Positions 8,912 through 18,180 are shown, counted from the stretch's first letter. The stretch: DNA of 64,000 nt from Leptolyngbyaceae cyanobacterium (GCA_036703985.1 DATNQN010000010.1:100799-164798); one strand, 5' to 3'. Notes: generated by a model not told the origin, from the sequence alone. Made by a program: numbers and translations.

Positions 8912-10642
8912 TTATTGAAAAATCTCGTTAAAATCTTCTTCAAAAAATCCACCTGGCCACTCGTCTATAAAGTCTCCTTCTTCGTCCAGCCTTAAGTGCA
9001 AGCACTTCGATCCTTCAGCAGCACGATCGACATAAATAACCGATACATCTTCGGGTTTTAACTCTCCCTTACGGATTAACTTCTGAAGCCGCAGCATTAG
9101 ATGTTCGCTGTGAGTTTCAATGATAAACTGATTATTTAAAGGCGGCTTGATGCACTCTGCCAATAGAGAGCCGAGTTCTGCTTGTAGACGTGGGTGGATA
9201 TGTATCTCTGGCTGCTCAATCAAGAGCGTTGTATTTCGTGAAAGCATACTCTGCACAATAATTGGCAGCACTTGACTGATGCCAAATCCTACATCCAAAA
9301 GGCTAACATTTACACCAGTGAATTTGTCAACTAAGCGCAATGCGAAAACATCACTTAATTCGGATGTCTCCTTGTTAGTGTATGATGCAACTTTGAGTTC
9401 GTATTCCAATCCAAAGCGCTCCAGTTGTTCGTTTACCTGTTTCAAAAGCTCTGGATTCCTGAACAGGATGTCTGATAGCATCTTTCCAGACTTTCCTACT
9501 TGTTGGCTTGAGTTGCCACTTAAGATGTATAGTCGTTCCGGGTATTCTCGCAAAGGGCCGATGTATATTGTAGTGTCTAAGAAACCTTGAAAAGTAGAGG
9601 CCGCCAACAGGGTTAACTCGGAAAGATCGAGTGTGGAATTCAGACGTTTATATACTCGTGACAAACGCACTATTTCTTCTTCACAAAAGTCTGGTTTACC
9701 TGGTTCATTAGATGCGATTGGTAAAAAAAATCGATAGGCGATTGTAGAATAAGTAGTTAATTTAAATAAATCTTCTATAGCTTTATCTAAAGTGTATTTA
9801 TCGAAATGTTGCCACAATTTTATTAAGTAATTTATTTGCCGAACCTGCTCTTGTAAAGCAGATTTTTGCCAGTTATGCCGGGAATCGATTTTATTAAGAT
9901 CTTCCTGGAAAATTTCATGGAGATTATGTAATTCTCTAGGTAGTCTCTTTGGCCATCCTTTACGTAGATATTCTTTTAATTCAGAACGTTGTAAAGTATC
10001 TTTAACCTCTGCAATTACTAAATTGTGAGAATTAAAATTATATTCATTTTTTTTCCACCAAGCCTTCCACAGTTCATGGTCGTTATTAATTTTCTCTAAT
10101 TTGAGAATCTTATCGGATAAAGGTCTTTTACCCAATCCCAATTCCGAGCGAAATCTATCCCCGGCAAGGTTTTTATTTGCGAGTTCTTCAGGTTTATATA
10201 TAACCACAGGAGATGAATCGTTGCCAATGAATAGCTCGACGGATGCTAACACGGCATTTGCCATCTGTCGATCGTAGTTGAAGGCAACTTTTAATCCTAA
10301 AAGCGGAGTCTCAATTAGGTTGTCAGGAACAAGGTTTCTAAATAGATTAGGTGTTCCCTCCTTATGAGAACCAAAAACAACCTTGAACGAAAATGATTTG
10401 CTGACATCATGGCGATGGATAAATTCACGATAACCGCCTAAATTAACGAGATTGCCTTTGGGGAGTAAAAGGGTTTCTGGGTTTTCTGCTTCCTGAAGAG
10501 TTTGTTTCAGCAGCAGCAGGGATTGCAATATCGAACTCTTTCCGGAGGAGTTTGGCCCATAAATGAGGGTGATGGGTCGAATCGGGATGGTTTCTGGCCC
10601 AGCAAATGCTTTAAAATTGGTGAGTTGATATTCACGCAGCAC
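8912..10642 (-). CDS. AAA (OLD/ABC-like) ATPase with C-terminal DUF3696-type tail
   Basis: 576 residues. Walker A GPNSSGKSS is at 29-37, with the typical N-terminal LTNFKAF before it. The signature/Walker B region is near 460-490 (LDVGFGISQVLPIIVQSM, then LLIEQPEIHIHPRLQAEL), and an ETHSEHLMLRL motif follows. The end EGDFIDEWPGGFFEEDFNE matches the DUF3696 tail. Such ATPases are found as sensor or motor subunits of several antiphage systems. The start is GTG with AGGAGG ten bases upstream. It forms a coupled two-gene unit with the effector-like protein downstream, as in a defence module. No TOPRIM domain is present, so it is not a classical OLD nuclease. Confidence 0.8.
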   Translation of the reverse strand: MLREYQLTNFKAFAGPETIPIRPITLIYGPNSSGKSSILQSLLLLKQTLQEAENPETLLLPKGNLVNLGGYREFIHRHDVSKSFSFKVVFGSHKEGTPNLFRNLVPDNLIETPLLGLKVAFNYDRQMANAVLASVELFIGNDSSPVVIYKPEELANKNLAGDRFRSELGLGKRPLSDKILKLEKINNDHELWKAWWKKNEYNFNSHNLVIAEVKDTLQRSELKEYLRKGWPKRLPRELHNLHEIFQEDLNKIDSRHNWQKSALQEQVRQINYLIKLWQHFDKYTLDKAIEDLFKLTTYSTIAYRFFLPIASNEPGKPDFCEEEIVRLSRVYKRLNSTLDLSELTLLAASTFQGFLDTTIYIGPLREYPERLYILSGNSSQQVGKSGKMLSDILFRNPELLKQVNEQLERFGLEYELKVASYTNKETSELSDVFALRLVDKFTGVNVSLLDVGFGISQVLPIIVQSMLSRNTTLLIEQPEIHIHPRLQAELGSLLAECIKPPLNNQFIIETHSEHLMLRLQKLIRKGELKPEDVSVIYVDRAAEGSKCLHLRLDEEGDFIDEWPGGFFEEDFNEIFQ

Positions 10643-10737
10643 GATCTAGTTTCCTCCTGAGCTTTGAGTCAGTATTCTCTGCCGCTCTTTTCCAATTATC
10701 TCAGAAGGAAATAGATACTCTGCATTCGTATTGGAAG

Positions 10738-11187
10738 TTAACCCACCTTCACCAAAACCGAATCCCCTTCAATTTTCGCTTCATAAACAGGCAAAGCTTC
10801 CTTAGCTGGGCCTTTTACAACTTTACCATCAGCAGTATATTCAGCATCGTGACAGGGACAAACAAAAAGCTTTTTATCTGTTTTCCAAGCAACCGTACAA
10901 CCTTTATGGGTACAGGTAGGATTAACAGCAGCTAAAGTATTAGCATTATTCGGATTGCGAATCACCAATACGGGGCTACCAGCTAATTGTTTGTTGAGGA
11001 TTTCGCCTTTTCCATCTAATTCTGCTACTGTTCCGATTGTCTTAAATTCACTAGGTTTAGTAGGAGAATTGGTAGTAGAGACATTATCATCTTTTGTAGA
11101 GGTGGAAGCACAGGCGGCAAGGGCTACTGGTAGAGAACTTGCTAACCAACCTGCACCAACCCAAGTCAAAAAAGTACGACGATCCAT
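10738..11187 (-). CDS. Rieske [2Fe-2S] protein with Tat/lipoprotein signal
   Basis: 149 residues. Twin arginines (MDRRTF), a hydrophobic stretch and LAAC at 23-26 suggest Tat export and possibly lipid attachment at C26. The Rieske motifs are complete: CTHKGC (C92, H94 ligands, C97 disulfide) and CPCH (C110, H113 ligands, C112 disulfide). It is much shorter than PetC of the cytochrome b6f complex and lacks its membrane anchor. It is closer to the small extra Rieske proteins (PetC3-like) of cyanobacteria, though the sequence alone does not prove this. No cytochrome genes are nearby. Confidence 0.85.
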   Translation of the reverse strand: MDRRTFLTWVGAGWLASSLPVALAACASTSTKDDNVSTTNSPTKPSEFKTIGTVAELDGKGEILNKQLAGSPVLVIRNPNNANTLAAVNPTCTHKGCTVAWKTDKKLFVCPCHDAEYTADGKVVKGPAKEALPVYEAKIEGDSVLVKVG

Positions 11188-11416
11188 TCAAACCTCTGGT
11201 TAATTTTACTAACTAAATTGGTAGTTAAGAGAAAACCGATTAGAACACAGGTTTAGTATTCGGGATAGGGGAGGAGAAACCCGGTTTTTTAGATTCCTGA
11301 ATTCTCACTGACTACACCCTTTGTTATTGTAATATCATCCTTATTGCAGATGTAAACTTATCCTTTGCTGCTTATACAATAAAAAGTTTAAATTGAACCT
11401 AATTAAAATCACGAAA

Positions 11417-11812
11417 ATGCAAAAGTTTATTCCACTGGTAGCACGGGCTTTTTTAACTGCTATTTTTTTCAAGTCTGCTTTTGATAAAATTAGCGATCCG
11501 GCAGGTACGCAACAATATATGGCTGCTAATGGAATGCCGCTGACGGGATTATTTTTAGTAGCGGCGATTATTGTGGAGTTAGTTGGTGCTGTGTCGGTGT
11601 TGCTGGGATACAAAGCGAAATGGGGCGCGATCGCACTGATCATTTTCTTAATTCCCGCTACCCTAATTTTCCATACCAATTTTGCCGAACGAATGCAGGT
11701 GATTCAATTTTTCAAGAATTTAGCTATTTTGGGCGGATTGCTGATGGTGTACTATTATGGAGCGGGGCCAATCAGTTTGGATGAGCGCAATTCATTAAAA
11801 AATGATGTCTAA
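11417..11812 (+). CDS. DoxX family membrane protein
   Basis: 131 residues with four predicted membrane helices. The N-terminal RAFLTAIFFKSAFDKISDPAGTQQYMAANGMPL is the DoxX hallmark. The ATG at 11417 is preferred over an upstream TTG at 11393. DoxX proteins sit in the inner membrane and are linked to quinone/thiol redox and oxidative stress, but specific roles vary. It is divergent from the Rieske gene and convergent with glsA. Confidence 0.85.
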   Translation: MQKFIPLVARAFLTAIFFKSAFDKISDPAGTQQYMAANGMPLTGLFLVAAIIVELVGAVSVLLGYKAKWGAIALIIFLIPATLIFHTNFAERMQVIQFFKNLAILGGLLMVYYYGAGPISLDERNSLKNDV

Positions 11813-11834
11813 ATAGAACTGCGATCGCATTGAT

Positions 11835-12845
11835 TCATTTTTGAGACAACATTTCCAAAAAGCGACAACTCCTCATTGATGAATCAAACATATGTAAACC
11901 AAAATGCCGCGAGATTTCTTCACAAACTTTCACTCCCCGGACGCTATTACCCCGTTCATCAAGCAGTGGTGAAAATATCGCAATGCCAACTTGATTGGGA
12001 ACTACCACGATAATTCCGCCACTCACCCCACTTTTAGCTGGTAATCCAACTTTATACGCCCATTCACCTGCAAAATTATACATACCGCAGGTATACATCA
12101 CGCTCAAAATATCTTTAATATAAGCGCTATCTACCGCCTGTTCTCTAGTAATTGGATTAATTCCATTATTAGCTAAAGTAGCTGCCATCACTGCCAAATC
12201 CTGACAGTTAACCATTAACGAACATTGCTGAAAATATAGATCGAGCGCTTCATCAATTTTCTCACCAATCATGCCAAAATTGAGCATCAAATGTGCCATT
12301 GCCCGGTTACGATGACCTGTAGTTCTCTCTGACATGAACACTGATATATCAATAAAGATATCGCGACCGATGTAGCGCCGAAACATATCCAACATACGAT
12401 TAAGTCGTTCCGTTGGGCCAGCACCTTTGATTAAACTTGTAGTTGCGATCGCGCCTGCATTTACCATCGGGTTATAAGGTCGTTTCGATGTTTCATCAAG
12501 AATAATCGAATTAAAAGAATCTCCCGTCGGTTCTACACCAACTTTGCTCAAAACATAATCTCTGCCGTGTTCCTCAAGCGCCATTCCATATACAAACAAT
12601 TTTGAAATTGACTGAATCGTAAATAAATGATTATAATCCCCAACCTGGAAAATTCGACCATCCACACTCATCACGCAAATACTAAATAACTCCGGGTTTA
12701 CCTTTGCCAATTCGGGGATATAAGTTGCTAACTTACCATCCTGGAGTGACTTGAACTTAAGATGTAAATCCTCTAAATAAGTCTGAAATGATGATGGGGC
12801 AACTCGTGAGTTATTCTCTACTTCCAGATGCTCTTGGTTTAGCAT
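11835..12845 (-). CDS. glsA: Glutaminase A
   Basis: 336 residues from ATG 12845 (a TTG extension to 12866 is possible). It belongs to the serine-dependent beta-lactamase-like glutaminase family. The catalytic Ser-x-x-Lys is in [10 protein letters not shown], followed by the substrate-binding [27 protein letters not shown] and the C-terminal [12 protein letters not shown]. It hydrolyses L-glutamine to glutamate and ammonia. The extra 20-30 N-terminal residues are polar. It ends 22 bases from the convergent doxX gene with no strong terminator between them. Confidence 0.92.
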   Translation of the reverse strand: MLNQEHLEVENNSRVAPSSFQTYLEDLHLKFKSLQDGKLATYIPELAKVNPELFSICVMSVDGRIFQVGDYNHLFTIQSISKLFVYGMALEEHGRDYVLSKVGVEPTGDSFNSIILDETSKRPYNPMVNAGAIATTSLIKGAGPTERLNRMLDMFRRYIGRDIFIDISVFMSERTTGHRNRAMAHLMLNFGMIGEKIDEALDLYFQQCSLMVNCQDLAVMAATLANNGINPITREQAVDSAYIKDILSVMYTCGMYNFAGEWAYKVGLPAKSGVSGGIIVVVPNQVGIAIFSPLLDERGNSVRGVKVCEEISRHFGLHMFDSSMRSCRFLEMLSQK

Positions 12846-12937
12846 ATTATTTTTAATAACCCTCAAAAATAACTATTCTTTAAGAATATATCCAAAGAGC
12901 GGCACAGAGAAACAACAATCGCATTTATGCTAAAAGA

Positions 12938-13975
12938 ATGCTAGAATTTGCTAACGATTCACTTTACTTTAACTTAAGTATATTTTTGCTTTCCGTTTTG
13001 GCAATTGCCATTAGTGGCACTTGGATAACTGCCATTGCCGATCGATTAGCAAAACAAACCGGACTCGGACAAGCGTTGATGGGTGCATTATTTTTAGGAT
13101 TTAGCACCTCATTACCGGGAATAGTTACTTCTGTTTCTGCTGCCTTGGGGAACTATCCAAAACTCGCCGTCAATAACGCATTAGGCGATATAGCAGTTCA
13201 AACAGCTTTCTTAGGAATAGCTGATATTACATATCTAGAAGGGAATTTAGAATATGCAGCGGCTTCTGCTGCTACTTTAACCCAAGGAGTATTACTAATA
13301 GTTTTATTAGTGGTACCTTTACTCACCATTCCTTATCCATTAATCAAAATTTGGATAATTCATCCCGCTTCGATCGCATTGATAGCTATTTATATTTTTG
13401 GGTTGCGTTTGGTAGCAGCAGCCCAAAATACGCCGATGTGGAAACCAGAAGACAGAAAAGAAACCACTGATGAAAAACATCAAACAGAAGAGTCAAATAG
13501 CCCTGGCTTAGTTAGCTCATGGTTGCGTTTCTTTTTTTTGGCAGCCATTCTTGGTATAGCAGGATATGGTGTAGAACAAGCTGGAGTCGCCATCACTCAA
13601 TCTTCCGGTTTTTCAGAAAGTGTCGTCGGCAGTTTGTTTACTTCTATTTCTACTTCCCTACCAGAACTAGTAACCACTATTGCAGCAGTAAGACGTGGCG
13701 CATTGACATTAGCTGTCAGTGGGGTTTTGGGTGGCAATAGCTTCGACGTATTAGTGTTAGCTTTTTGCGATTTAGCTTATCAAAAAGGTTCGATTTATCA
13801 AGCTTTAACAGAAAACGAACTTTTCGTACTGGCTTTAACTATTTTGATGACTGGTATTCTAGTGTTGGGTTTGCTGCGGCGCGAAAAGTACGGCATTGGC
13901 AATATTGGTTTTGAAAGTTTTTTGTTGCTTCTGGTATATTTAACCGGGTTTTTGTTAGTGTTTTTTACTGCATGA
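12938..13975 (+). CDS. Na+/Ca2+ exchanger (CaCA) family protein
   Basis: 345 residues with about ten membrane segments split by a charged loop near 170-190. Two inverted alpha-repeats are visible: FLGFSTSLPGIVTSVSAAL...LGDIAVQ (about 52-90) and FTSISTSLPELVTTIAAV...LGGNSFD (about 232-270). The second keeps the ion-binding Glu of the family consensus (TSLPE), whereas the first has Gly (TSLPG) in that place. This makes plain Ca2+/Na+ exchange uncertain. It is divergent from glsA. Confidence 0.82.
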   Translation: MLEFANDSLYFNLSIFLLSVLAIAISGTWITAIADRLAKQTGLGQALMGALFLGFSTSLPGIVTSVSAALGNYPKLAVNNALGDIAVQTAFLGIADITYLEGNLEYAAASAATLTQGVLLIVLLVVPLLTIPYPLIKIWIIHPASIALIAIYIFGLRLVAAAQNTPMWKPEDRKETTDEKHQTEESNSPGLVSSWLRFFFLAAILGIAGYGVEQAGVAITQSSGFSESVVGSLFTSISTSLPELVTTIAAVRRGALTLAVSGVLGGNSFDVLVLAFCDLAYQKGSIYQALTENELFVLALTILMTGILVLGLLRREKYGIGNIGFESFLLLLVYLTGFLLVFFTA

Positions 13976-13978
13976 ATT

Positions 13979-14140
13979 ATCAGTTATCAGTCATCAGTTA
14001 TCAGTTATATCGCCATTACCATTAACTGACTACTAAAAACCGATCGCGTTTTGTCGATCGCATGGTAGTGTTCGTTCGGCAGGTAACAATTACCTACCAG
14101 ACGCCTTGACAACTAATAACTGTTTACTGATAACTGATTT
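13979..14140. repeat. Inverted cluster of TTATCAG-type heptamers (MITE-like)
   Basis: The left end holds repeated TTATCAGT/CATCAGTT units and the right end holds the complements (ACTGATAACTGAT), so the segment can fold back on itself. Between them lie two smaller hairpins around GATCGCG...CGATCGC and GGTAACAATTACC. It fills the convergent gap between the exchanger and the small gene at 14166. The arrangement looks like a non-coding repeat element that could also end transcription. Confidence 0.55.
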
Positions 14141-14165
14141 AACTAAAATATTCCATCAACTAAAG

Positions 14166-14384
14166 TTAGTAACTATCTTGACCGGGAACTTTGTCACTAT
14201 CATAAGTAGTGACTTTTTCGCTATCATTTTCGGCGAAATTCTGATTGAGGGAGGCATCTCGAATCGCCTGCCACTGACTTAGCAGTTCAGCGCCGCTGAG
14301 ATCGCTGGTTTTATAGCGTTGAATCGCTTTTTCCACTTCTTCTGCACTGCTAAGAGTAGGAACCGTATAAGTAAGCTCTGACAT
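14166..14384 (-). CDS. Conserved small hypothetical protein
   Basis: 72 acidic residues, MSELTYTVPTLSSAEEVEKAIQRYKTS at the start, helical in the middle and disordered at the end. The codon use and clean start look real, and similar short proteins occur widely in cyanobacteria as I recall. There are no catalytic or metal-binding motifs. Function unknown. Confidence 0.6.
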   Translation of the reverse strand: MSELTYTVPTLSSAEEVEKAIQRYKTSDLSGAELLSQWQAIRDASLNQNFAENDSEKVTTYDSDKVPGQDSY

Positions 14385-14975
14385 AAGGCAACTTTAGATG
14401 ACAGGACTAAGCTAGGTGAAACTATTTATTGCTTCTCATTTTAATGAAATTAATAAATTAGCTGTGTCGAGTATTACAATTTGTATTTTTCCTCAACAAT
14501 TCTAGACCTGACTTTAGCAATCTCAACTTATTGTTGGTTACATTAATGCAGGATGGGGAGACACTCCTGAGACGGTGAAGAGATGGGAGAAAACAACTTT
14601 TTTTCAATTCCGACTAAATAAGTAGGATGGCAGGAGTAAACGCATATGGGCAAGGCAGGTTTTGAAAACGAGCAAAACTGTTGTATATCAAGCACTCTCA
14701 CTAAACCCGCCCCTACAAATCTACCTTCATTTTTTCACACCTACCTACTTACTTCATCCTTCCGACTCGATCCTTTAAACTTCATCGTTCATGCTTTCCT
14801 GTTTAGTGATACCAATCACACTCGATCGCGAAATCAATCACCGATCGAGAAGAATTGCATCACCAAAAATATGCAAATTTATCACTAATAGCGACGAATT
14901 TCTATCACTGGAAAAACTAGTAATTAAGGAGAACATAAAGATAGTTAAGGAAGTTTCTCAAGGTGAAGGTGAGTT
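14385..14975. other. Intergenic region, promoter side of the Mo-nitro_C gene
   Basis: Short open frames here have poor composition and no ribosome sites. TTAAGGAGAAC (about 14926) and AGGTGAAGGTGAG before 14976 are purine-rich; the second serves the next gene. AT-rich promoter-like sequence is present but no clear hexamer pair. I see no structured RNA. Confidence 0.4.
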
Positions 14976-15293
14976 ATGACTATTGCCACTAGCACTGCTC
15001 CACAAAAAACTTTCCAATTGCCAATCTCGATCGACATCATTTTGTACCCAATCCGTCAATGGCTAGATTCAATTGAATTACGAGATGCGAAAGTAGCTAA
15101 AATGGTTTGTCAACTCATCCCTTCTCAATGTCCTTTTGAAAGAGACGTGCAGCTATTTGGCCGTACCTTGTTCCACATTCCACCGATGTGTAAAATTAAC
15201 CCGGTTTACGACCAGCTAATGGGTTTACGCTTCCGGGCTTTAAGTTTTCTAGCAGATGTTTGTGGAGAAGATATTACTCCTTACTGCTGCTAA
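14976..15293 (+). CDS. Mo-dependent nitrogenase C-terminus domain protein
   Basis: 105 residues. The segment from about 30 to the end (LRDAKVAKMVCQLIPSQCPFERDVQLFGRTLFHIPPMCKINPVYDQLMGLRFRALSFLADVCGEDITPYC) is the domain called Mo-nitro_C in cyanobacteria, with conserved Cys at C44, C51 and near the end. The name is historical, since the domain is found in many non-fixing strains and its activity is unknown. No nif genes are in the window. The start is backed by AGGTGAG upstream. Confidence 0.85.
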   Translation: MTIATSTAPQKTFQLPISIDIILYPIRQWLDSIELRDAKVAKMVCQLIPSQCPFERDVQLFGRTLFHIPPMCKINPVYDQLMGLRFRALSFLADVCGEDITPYCC

Positions 15294-15379
15294 ATTTTAC
15301 TCGGTACTGAGTATTGAGTTGGTTTTAAATTAATAATAAATAAATCTTTTCAGCCATTACTTTGAACTTGGGATATACT

Positions 15380-15874
15380 TTACCAAGCCTTCCGCAACTT
15401 ATTGAAAAAGTTATTAACTGATTGCCGCAACTGGTGCTGGCGATACCATTGCTGAAAAGCTCTTTCGTACTCTTCTCCATCAGATTGAAAGGTATTCCAG
15501 GCTTTCAGAGCAAGTACTAGTCCCCAGAATAGTAAAACATATAAAGACCAAGAAAGTTGGCCAGCAGTGAGTACGTTCAACAGCAATAGAAACGAGTTGA
15601 CGATCGCGTATTTGGCGAAACTTCTTTTTAATTTTCCCCATCGGTAGGCGTTGAACGCCTGCCGATTCATCATTTCTCCCTGCTTGTCGAGCCAATCTTG
15701 TTCGGCTGCGAACAGAGTTTCCGGGGAGATTTCTAACTCAGCAGCAATTTCCATTAACTGGTCGCGGGTAAATTCCCCTTCGTAACTTTGACGGGAAATA
15801 GCCAAATGGAGAATTTCCTGAATCTCTTCTTGATTGTAAGAGCGGGTGGATTTGGTATCGGATACGGGCATCAT
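15380..15874 (-). CDS. 2TM-domain membrane protein
   Basis: 164 residues. A soluble N-terminal helical part (10-70: YNQEEIQEILHLAI...DQLMEIAAELEISPETL) is followed by two close membrane helices (about 90-125: AIVNSFLLLLNVLTA and SLYVLLFWGLVLAL) and a basic amphipathic tail. This is the layout of 2TM-domain proteins, seen alone or fused to kinases in cyanobacteria. The N-terminal part may be a regulatory module similar to SHOCT-type helices. Function unknown. Confidence 0.72.
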   Translation of the reverse strand: MMPVSDTKSTRSYNQEEIQEILHLAISRQSYEGEFTRDQLMEIAAELEISPETLFAAEQDWLDKQGEMMNRQAFNAYRWGKLKRSFAKYAIVNSFLLLLNVLTAGQLSWSLYVLLFWGLVLALKAWNTFQSDGEEYERAFQQWYRQHQLRQSVNNFFNKLRKAW

Positions 15875-15997
15875 AATTATTTAAGATTGGCGATCGAATC
15901 AGAGTCGAGGCAAGGCAATACTTCTTTTTCCTAGTCTAACTATTCGATGCCCTCCCCCGCCAAAATCCCTAGCTGCTATCCCGTCGTAAAATTTTTT

Positions 15998-16050
15998 TTG
16001 ACACTCCCCAACCTCTCAGGTATGAGGATTCTACATTCACAGACTCGCCG
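15998..16050 (-). mobile_element. Right end of a decayed IS200/IS605-type element
   Basis: On the minus strand after the tnpB stop, GGTTGGGGAGTGTCA lies downstream of GAATCCTCATACC. A conserved GGGGAGTGTCA just before the outer boundary is typical of the right end of cyanobacterial IS605-family elements. It is also the 3' part of the guide (omega) RNA. The flank beyond 15998 would then be the former target or guide sequence. Confidence 0.45.
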
Positions 16051-16789
16051 TTAGACAGCAGGCAAGGCACCAACTGCCCAAGAGGGTAAATCTCCTGTAG
16101 CGTAAGTTCCCGTGTGCCCCACGGTACTGAGTCCTAACTTCAAAATATTGATTGCTGCATTGATATCTCGATCTTCGGTATATCCGCAATGAGGGCAAAC
16201 ATGAGTCCTAGTATATAGAGACTTTTGCACCTTTTCACCACAGTCAGAGCAATTTTGACTTCAATCGCAAACTGGGCATAGTAACCGTCAGCACGACGAA
16301 CTAAACGAACCCGTTTAATTTGCTTGATGTCATAGTAATTAAGGTCGTAAGTTCCCTTTAACTTGAGAGTTCCAATTCCTTTCTTATCTAAGAAAGTGAT
16401 GGCTTTTCTTGTTTCTGAAAGCTTCCAACCAGTTGATTTATATTCAACCGAACGGCAGTTTTTTTTGAACTTGGGAAATCCTTTCTTGCCCTTAACCTTT
16501 TTCTTACAGTTGTCGTAAAACCGAGCTATTGCAGTGCAGACCAACAACGTTCCGCAGCAGATTGTCTAGCCATTGAGTTGAGTTCCGAGGCAAAGGGAAA
16601 TTGGGCAGCTAATACAGCGCAATATTTATTCAATGCGTACTTATCTACTTTTAAATCTTTGCTATCCATCCAGTAGCGCAAGCACTTGTTCTGAATGAAT
16701 TGGCTAGTAAGTATTGCTTCATCTATGGCCTGATATTGCTTTTGTTTACCTTTGACCTTAAACTCGTAAACAATCATGGCATCGACCAA
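16051..16789 (-). pseudogene. tnpB: TnpB (IS200/IS605 family) remnant
   Basis: The 5' part reads MVDAMIVYEFKVKGKQKQYQAI...NKCLRYWMD...LNSMARQSAAERCWSAL. The frame shifts near 16530 and continues ARFYDNCKKKVKGKKGFPKFKK...[12 protein letters not shown] third frame then supplies the end [39 protein letters not shown] and stops at 16051. The central RuvC I-II region is missing (deletion near 16260), so no nuclease is possible. No TnpA is present. It is a dead element lying between two host genes. Confidence 0.85.
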
Positions 16790-17141
16790 TTAACCACATT
16801 CTTATGCTAACACAAAGAGCATAAAGTCGTGCTGGAAGCACAGGATTTTAAACCCAAATTTCTGATAAAGTAATGGGATGCCCTATTGAGGGTAATCCTC
16901 TTACATACTTATTTAATATGGATCTTGTCTTCATACCCCCCTTCCGCTAGTTTGTCGATCGCTGTTGTAACCAATTGCAACAGTAAGTGCAATCTGGTTG
17001 TATTAACTTTGGGAAACACCTCGTTGCTACTGCGATCGACACTTTCTGCTAAATTCATCACAGTAACCCGAATCCCCCAAAGTCAGGGTTAATCTTTAAT
17101 ACCTGCCACCAGGTATCAATATGGCCCAAAATAAAGAATGA
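16790..17141. other. Intergenic region upstream of pipX
   Basis: The part next to tnpB (16800-16860) may be the left end of the same element, with the imperfect hairpin-like sequence GTCGTGCTGGAAGCACAGGA. The rest holds no gene. The short frame at 16886 has poor composition. A CCTGCCACCAGGTA segment lies just before pipX but no clear ribosome site is present. Confidence 0.4.
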
Positions 17142-17411
17142 ATGAGTACAGAAACTTACCTAAATCATCCGACCTTTGGTTTACTTTATCGAGTGTGCGT
17201 ACTTGAAGAAAACAAGGAATTATTCACCACACTCTACGCCCAGCGTTTGTTTTTTCTAGTCACTACCACATCTGCTGGCATCACTTGCGAACCGATCACT
17301 CGTGCGGATTCTCGCCTTTTGGTAGAAAATCGGCTGAGAACCCTTCGACGCAGCGGCCAAATCCAAGACTACGATAAGCTGATGGAGATTCACCAGCGCA
17401 CATTCCAATGA
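17142..17411 (+). CDS. pipX: PII-interacting protein X
   Basis: 89 residues. The N-terminal NHPTFGLLYRVC...ELFTTLYAQRLFFLVTTTSAGITCEPITRADSRLLVENRLR is the tudor-like domain of PipX, ending in two helices. PipX switches between PII (GlnB) and NtcA, acting as an NtcA coactivator when 2-oxoglutarate is high. The size matches the family exactly. Its stop overlaps the start of pipY (ATGA), the gene order conserved across cyanobacteria. Confidence 0.97.
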   Translation: MSTETYLNHPTFGLLYRVCVLEENKELFTTLYAQRLFFLVTTTSAGITCEPITRADSRLLVENRLRTLRRSGQIQDYDKLMEIHQRTFQ

Positions 17412-18100
17412 GCCGTTCCCACTTAGAAAATGCTCTAGCATCTCGGATTGTTGAAATTCGCCAACAGCTACCGACATCCGTTCGCTTAATTGCCGTTACC
17501 AAACAAGTATCGGTAGATTTGATACGTTCTGCTTATGATGCTGGTATTCGGGACTTCGGGGAAAGCCGCTTGCAAGAAGTAGAAGCCAAACAATCCCAGC
17601 TAGTAGATTTACCCGATATTACTTGGCATCTGATCGGACATCTCCAAAGCAATAAAACGAAAAAAGCTTTGGAGCATTTTCAGTGGATTCACTCTCTAGA
17701 TAGTCTCAAATTAGCCCAACAGTTAGATCGTTTGGCGGGATCGCTTGACAAGAAACCCCACGTTTGCTTACAAGTGAAACTTTTACCCGATCCCAATAAA
17801 TACGGTTGGGCTGTCGATGAACTTTTTGCCGATCTTCCCAAACTCAATGAGTGCCAAAATATTCAAATTCAGGGCTTAATGACGATACCTCCCTTAGGTT
17901 TGACAGATGTAGAAATCTTGACATTATTTCAGCAGACGCGGGAATTAGCACAAAACATTCAGCAACAAAATTGGTCGAATATCCGAATGCAGGACTTATC
18001 GATGGGGATGTCGGATGATTACCAGTTAGCAGTCCAAGCTGGTGCAACGATGGTACGTTTGGGAACGATTCTGTTTGGTGCGAGAAATTATCCAGAATAA
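17408..18100 (+). CDS. pipY: YggS-family PLP-homeostasis protein PipY
   Basis: 230 residues, alanine-racemase-like TIM barrel. The PLP-binding lysine lies in LIAVTKQVS (near residue 33). The family signature FGESRLQEVEAKQ and the phosphate-binding end MGMSDDYQLAVQAGATMVRLGTILFG are intact. YggS proteins buffer pyridoxal phosphate and affect amino-acid pools. It is translated with pipX through a 4-base overlap. Confidence 0.96.
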   Translation: MSRSHLENALASRIVEIRQQLPTSVRLIAVTKQVSVDLIRSAYDAGIRDFGESRLQEVEAKQSQLVDLPDITWHLIGHLQSNKTKKALEHFQWIHSLDSLKLAQQLDRLAGSLDKKPHVCLQVKLLPDPNKYGWAVDELFADLPKLNECQNIQIQGLMTIPPLGLTDVEILTLFQQTRELAQNIQQQNWSNIRMQDLSMGMSDDYQLAVQAGATMVRLGTILFGARNYPE

Positions 18101-18180
18101 CTAGAAATAGCCGTGTTTTGACGATCCCCGAGTTTCTCGATCGCTAAATAAAACCTGAAAATCGGTATAAAAATTTAAAG

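Noticed and set aside
14646..14979. Two overlapping small plus-strand frames before the Mo-nitro_C gene
   Set aside because: Residue composition is noise-like and neither has a ribosome site.
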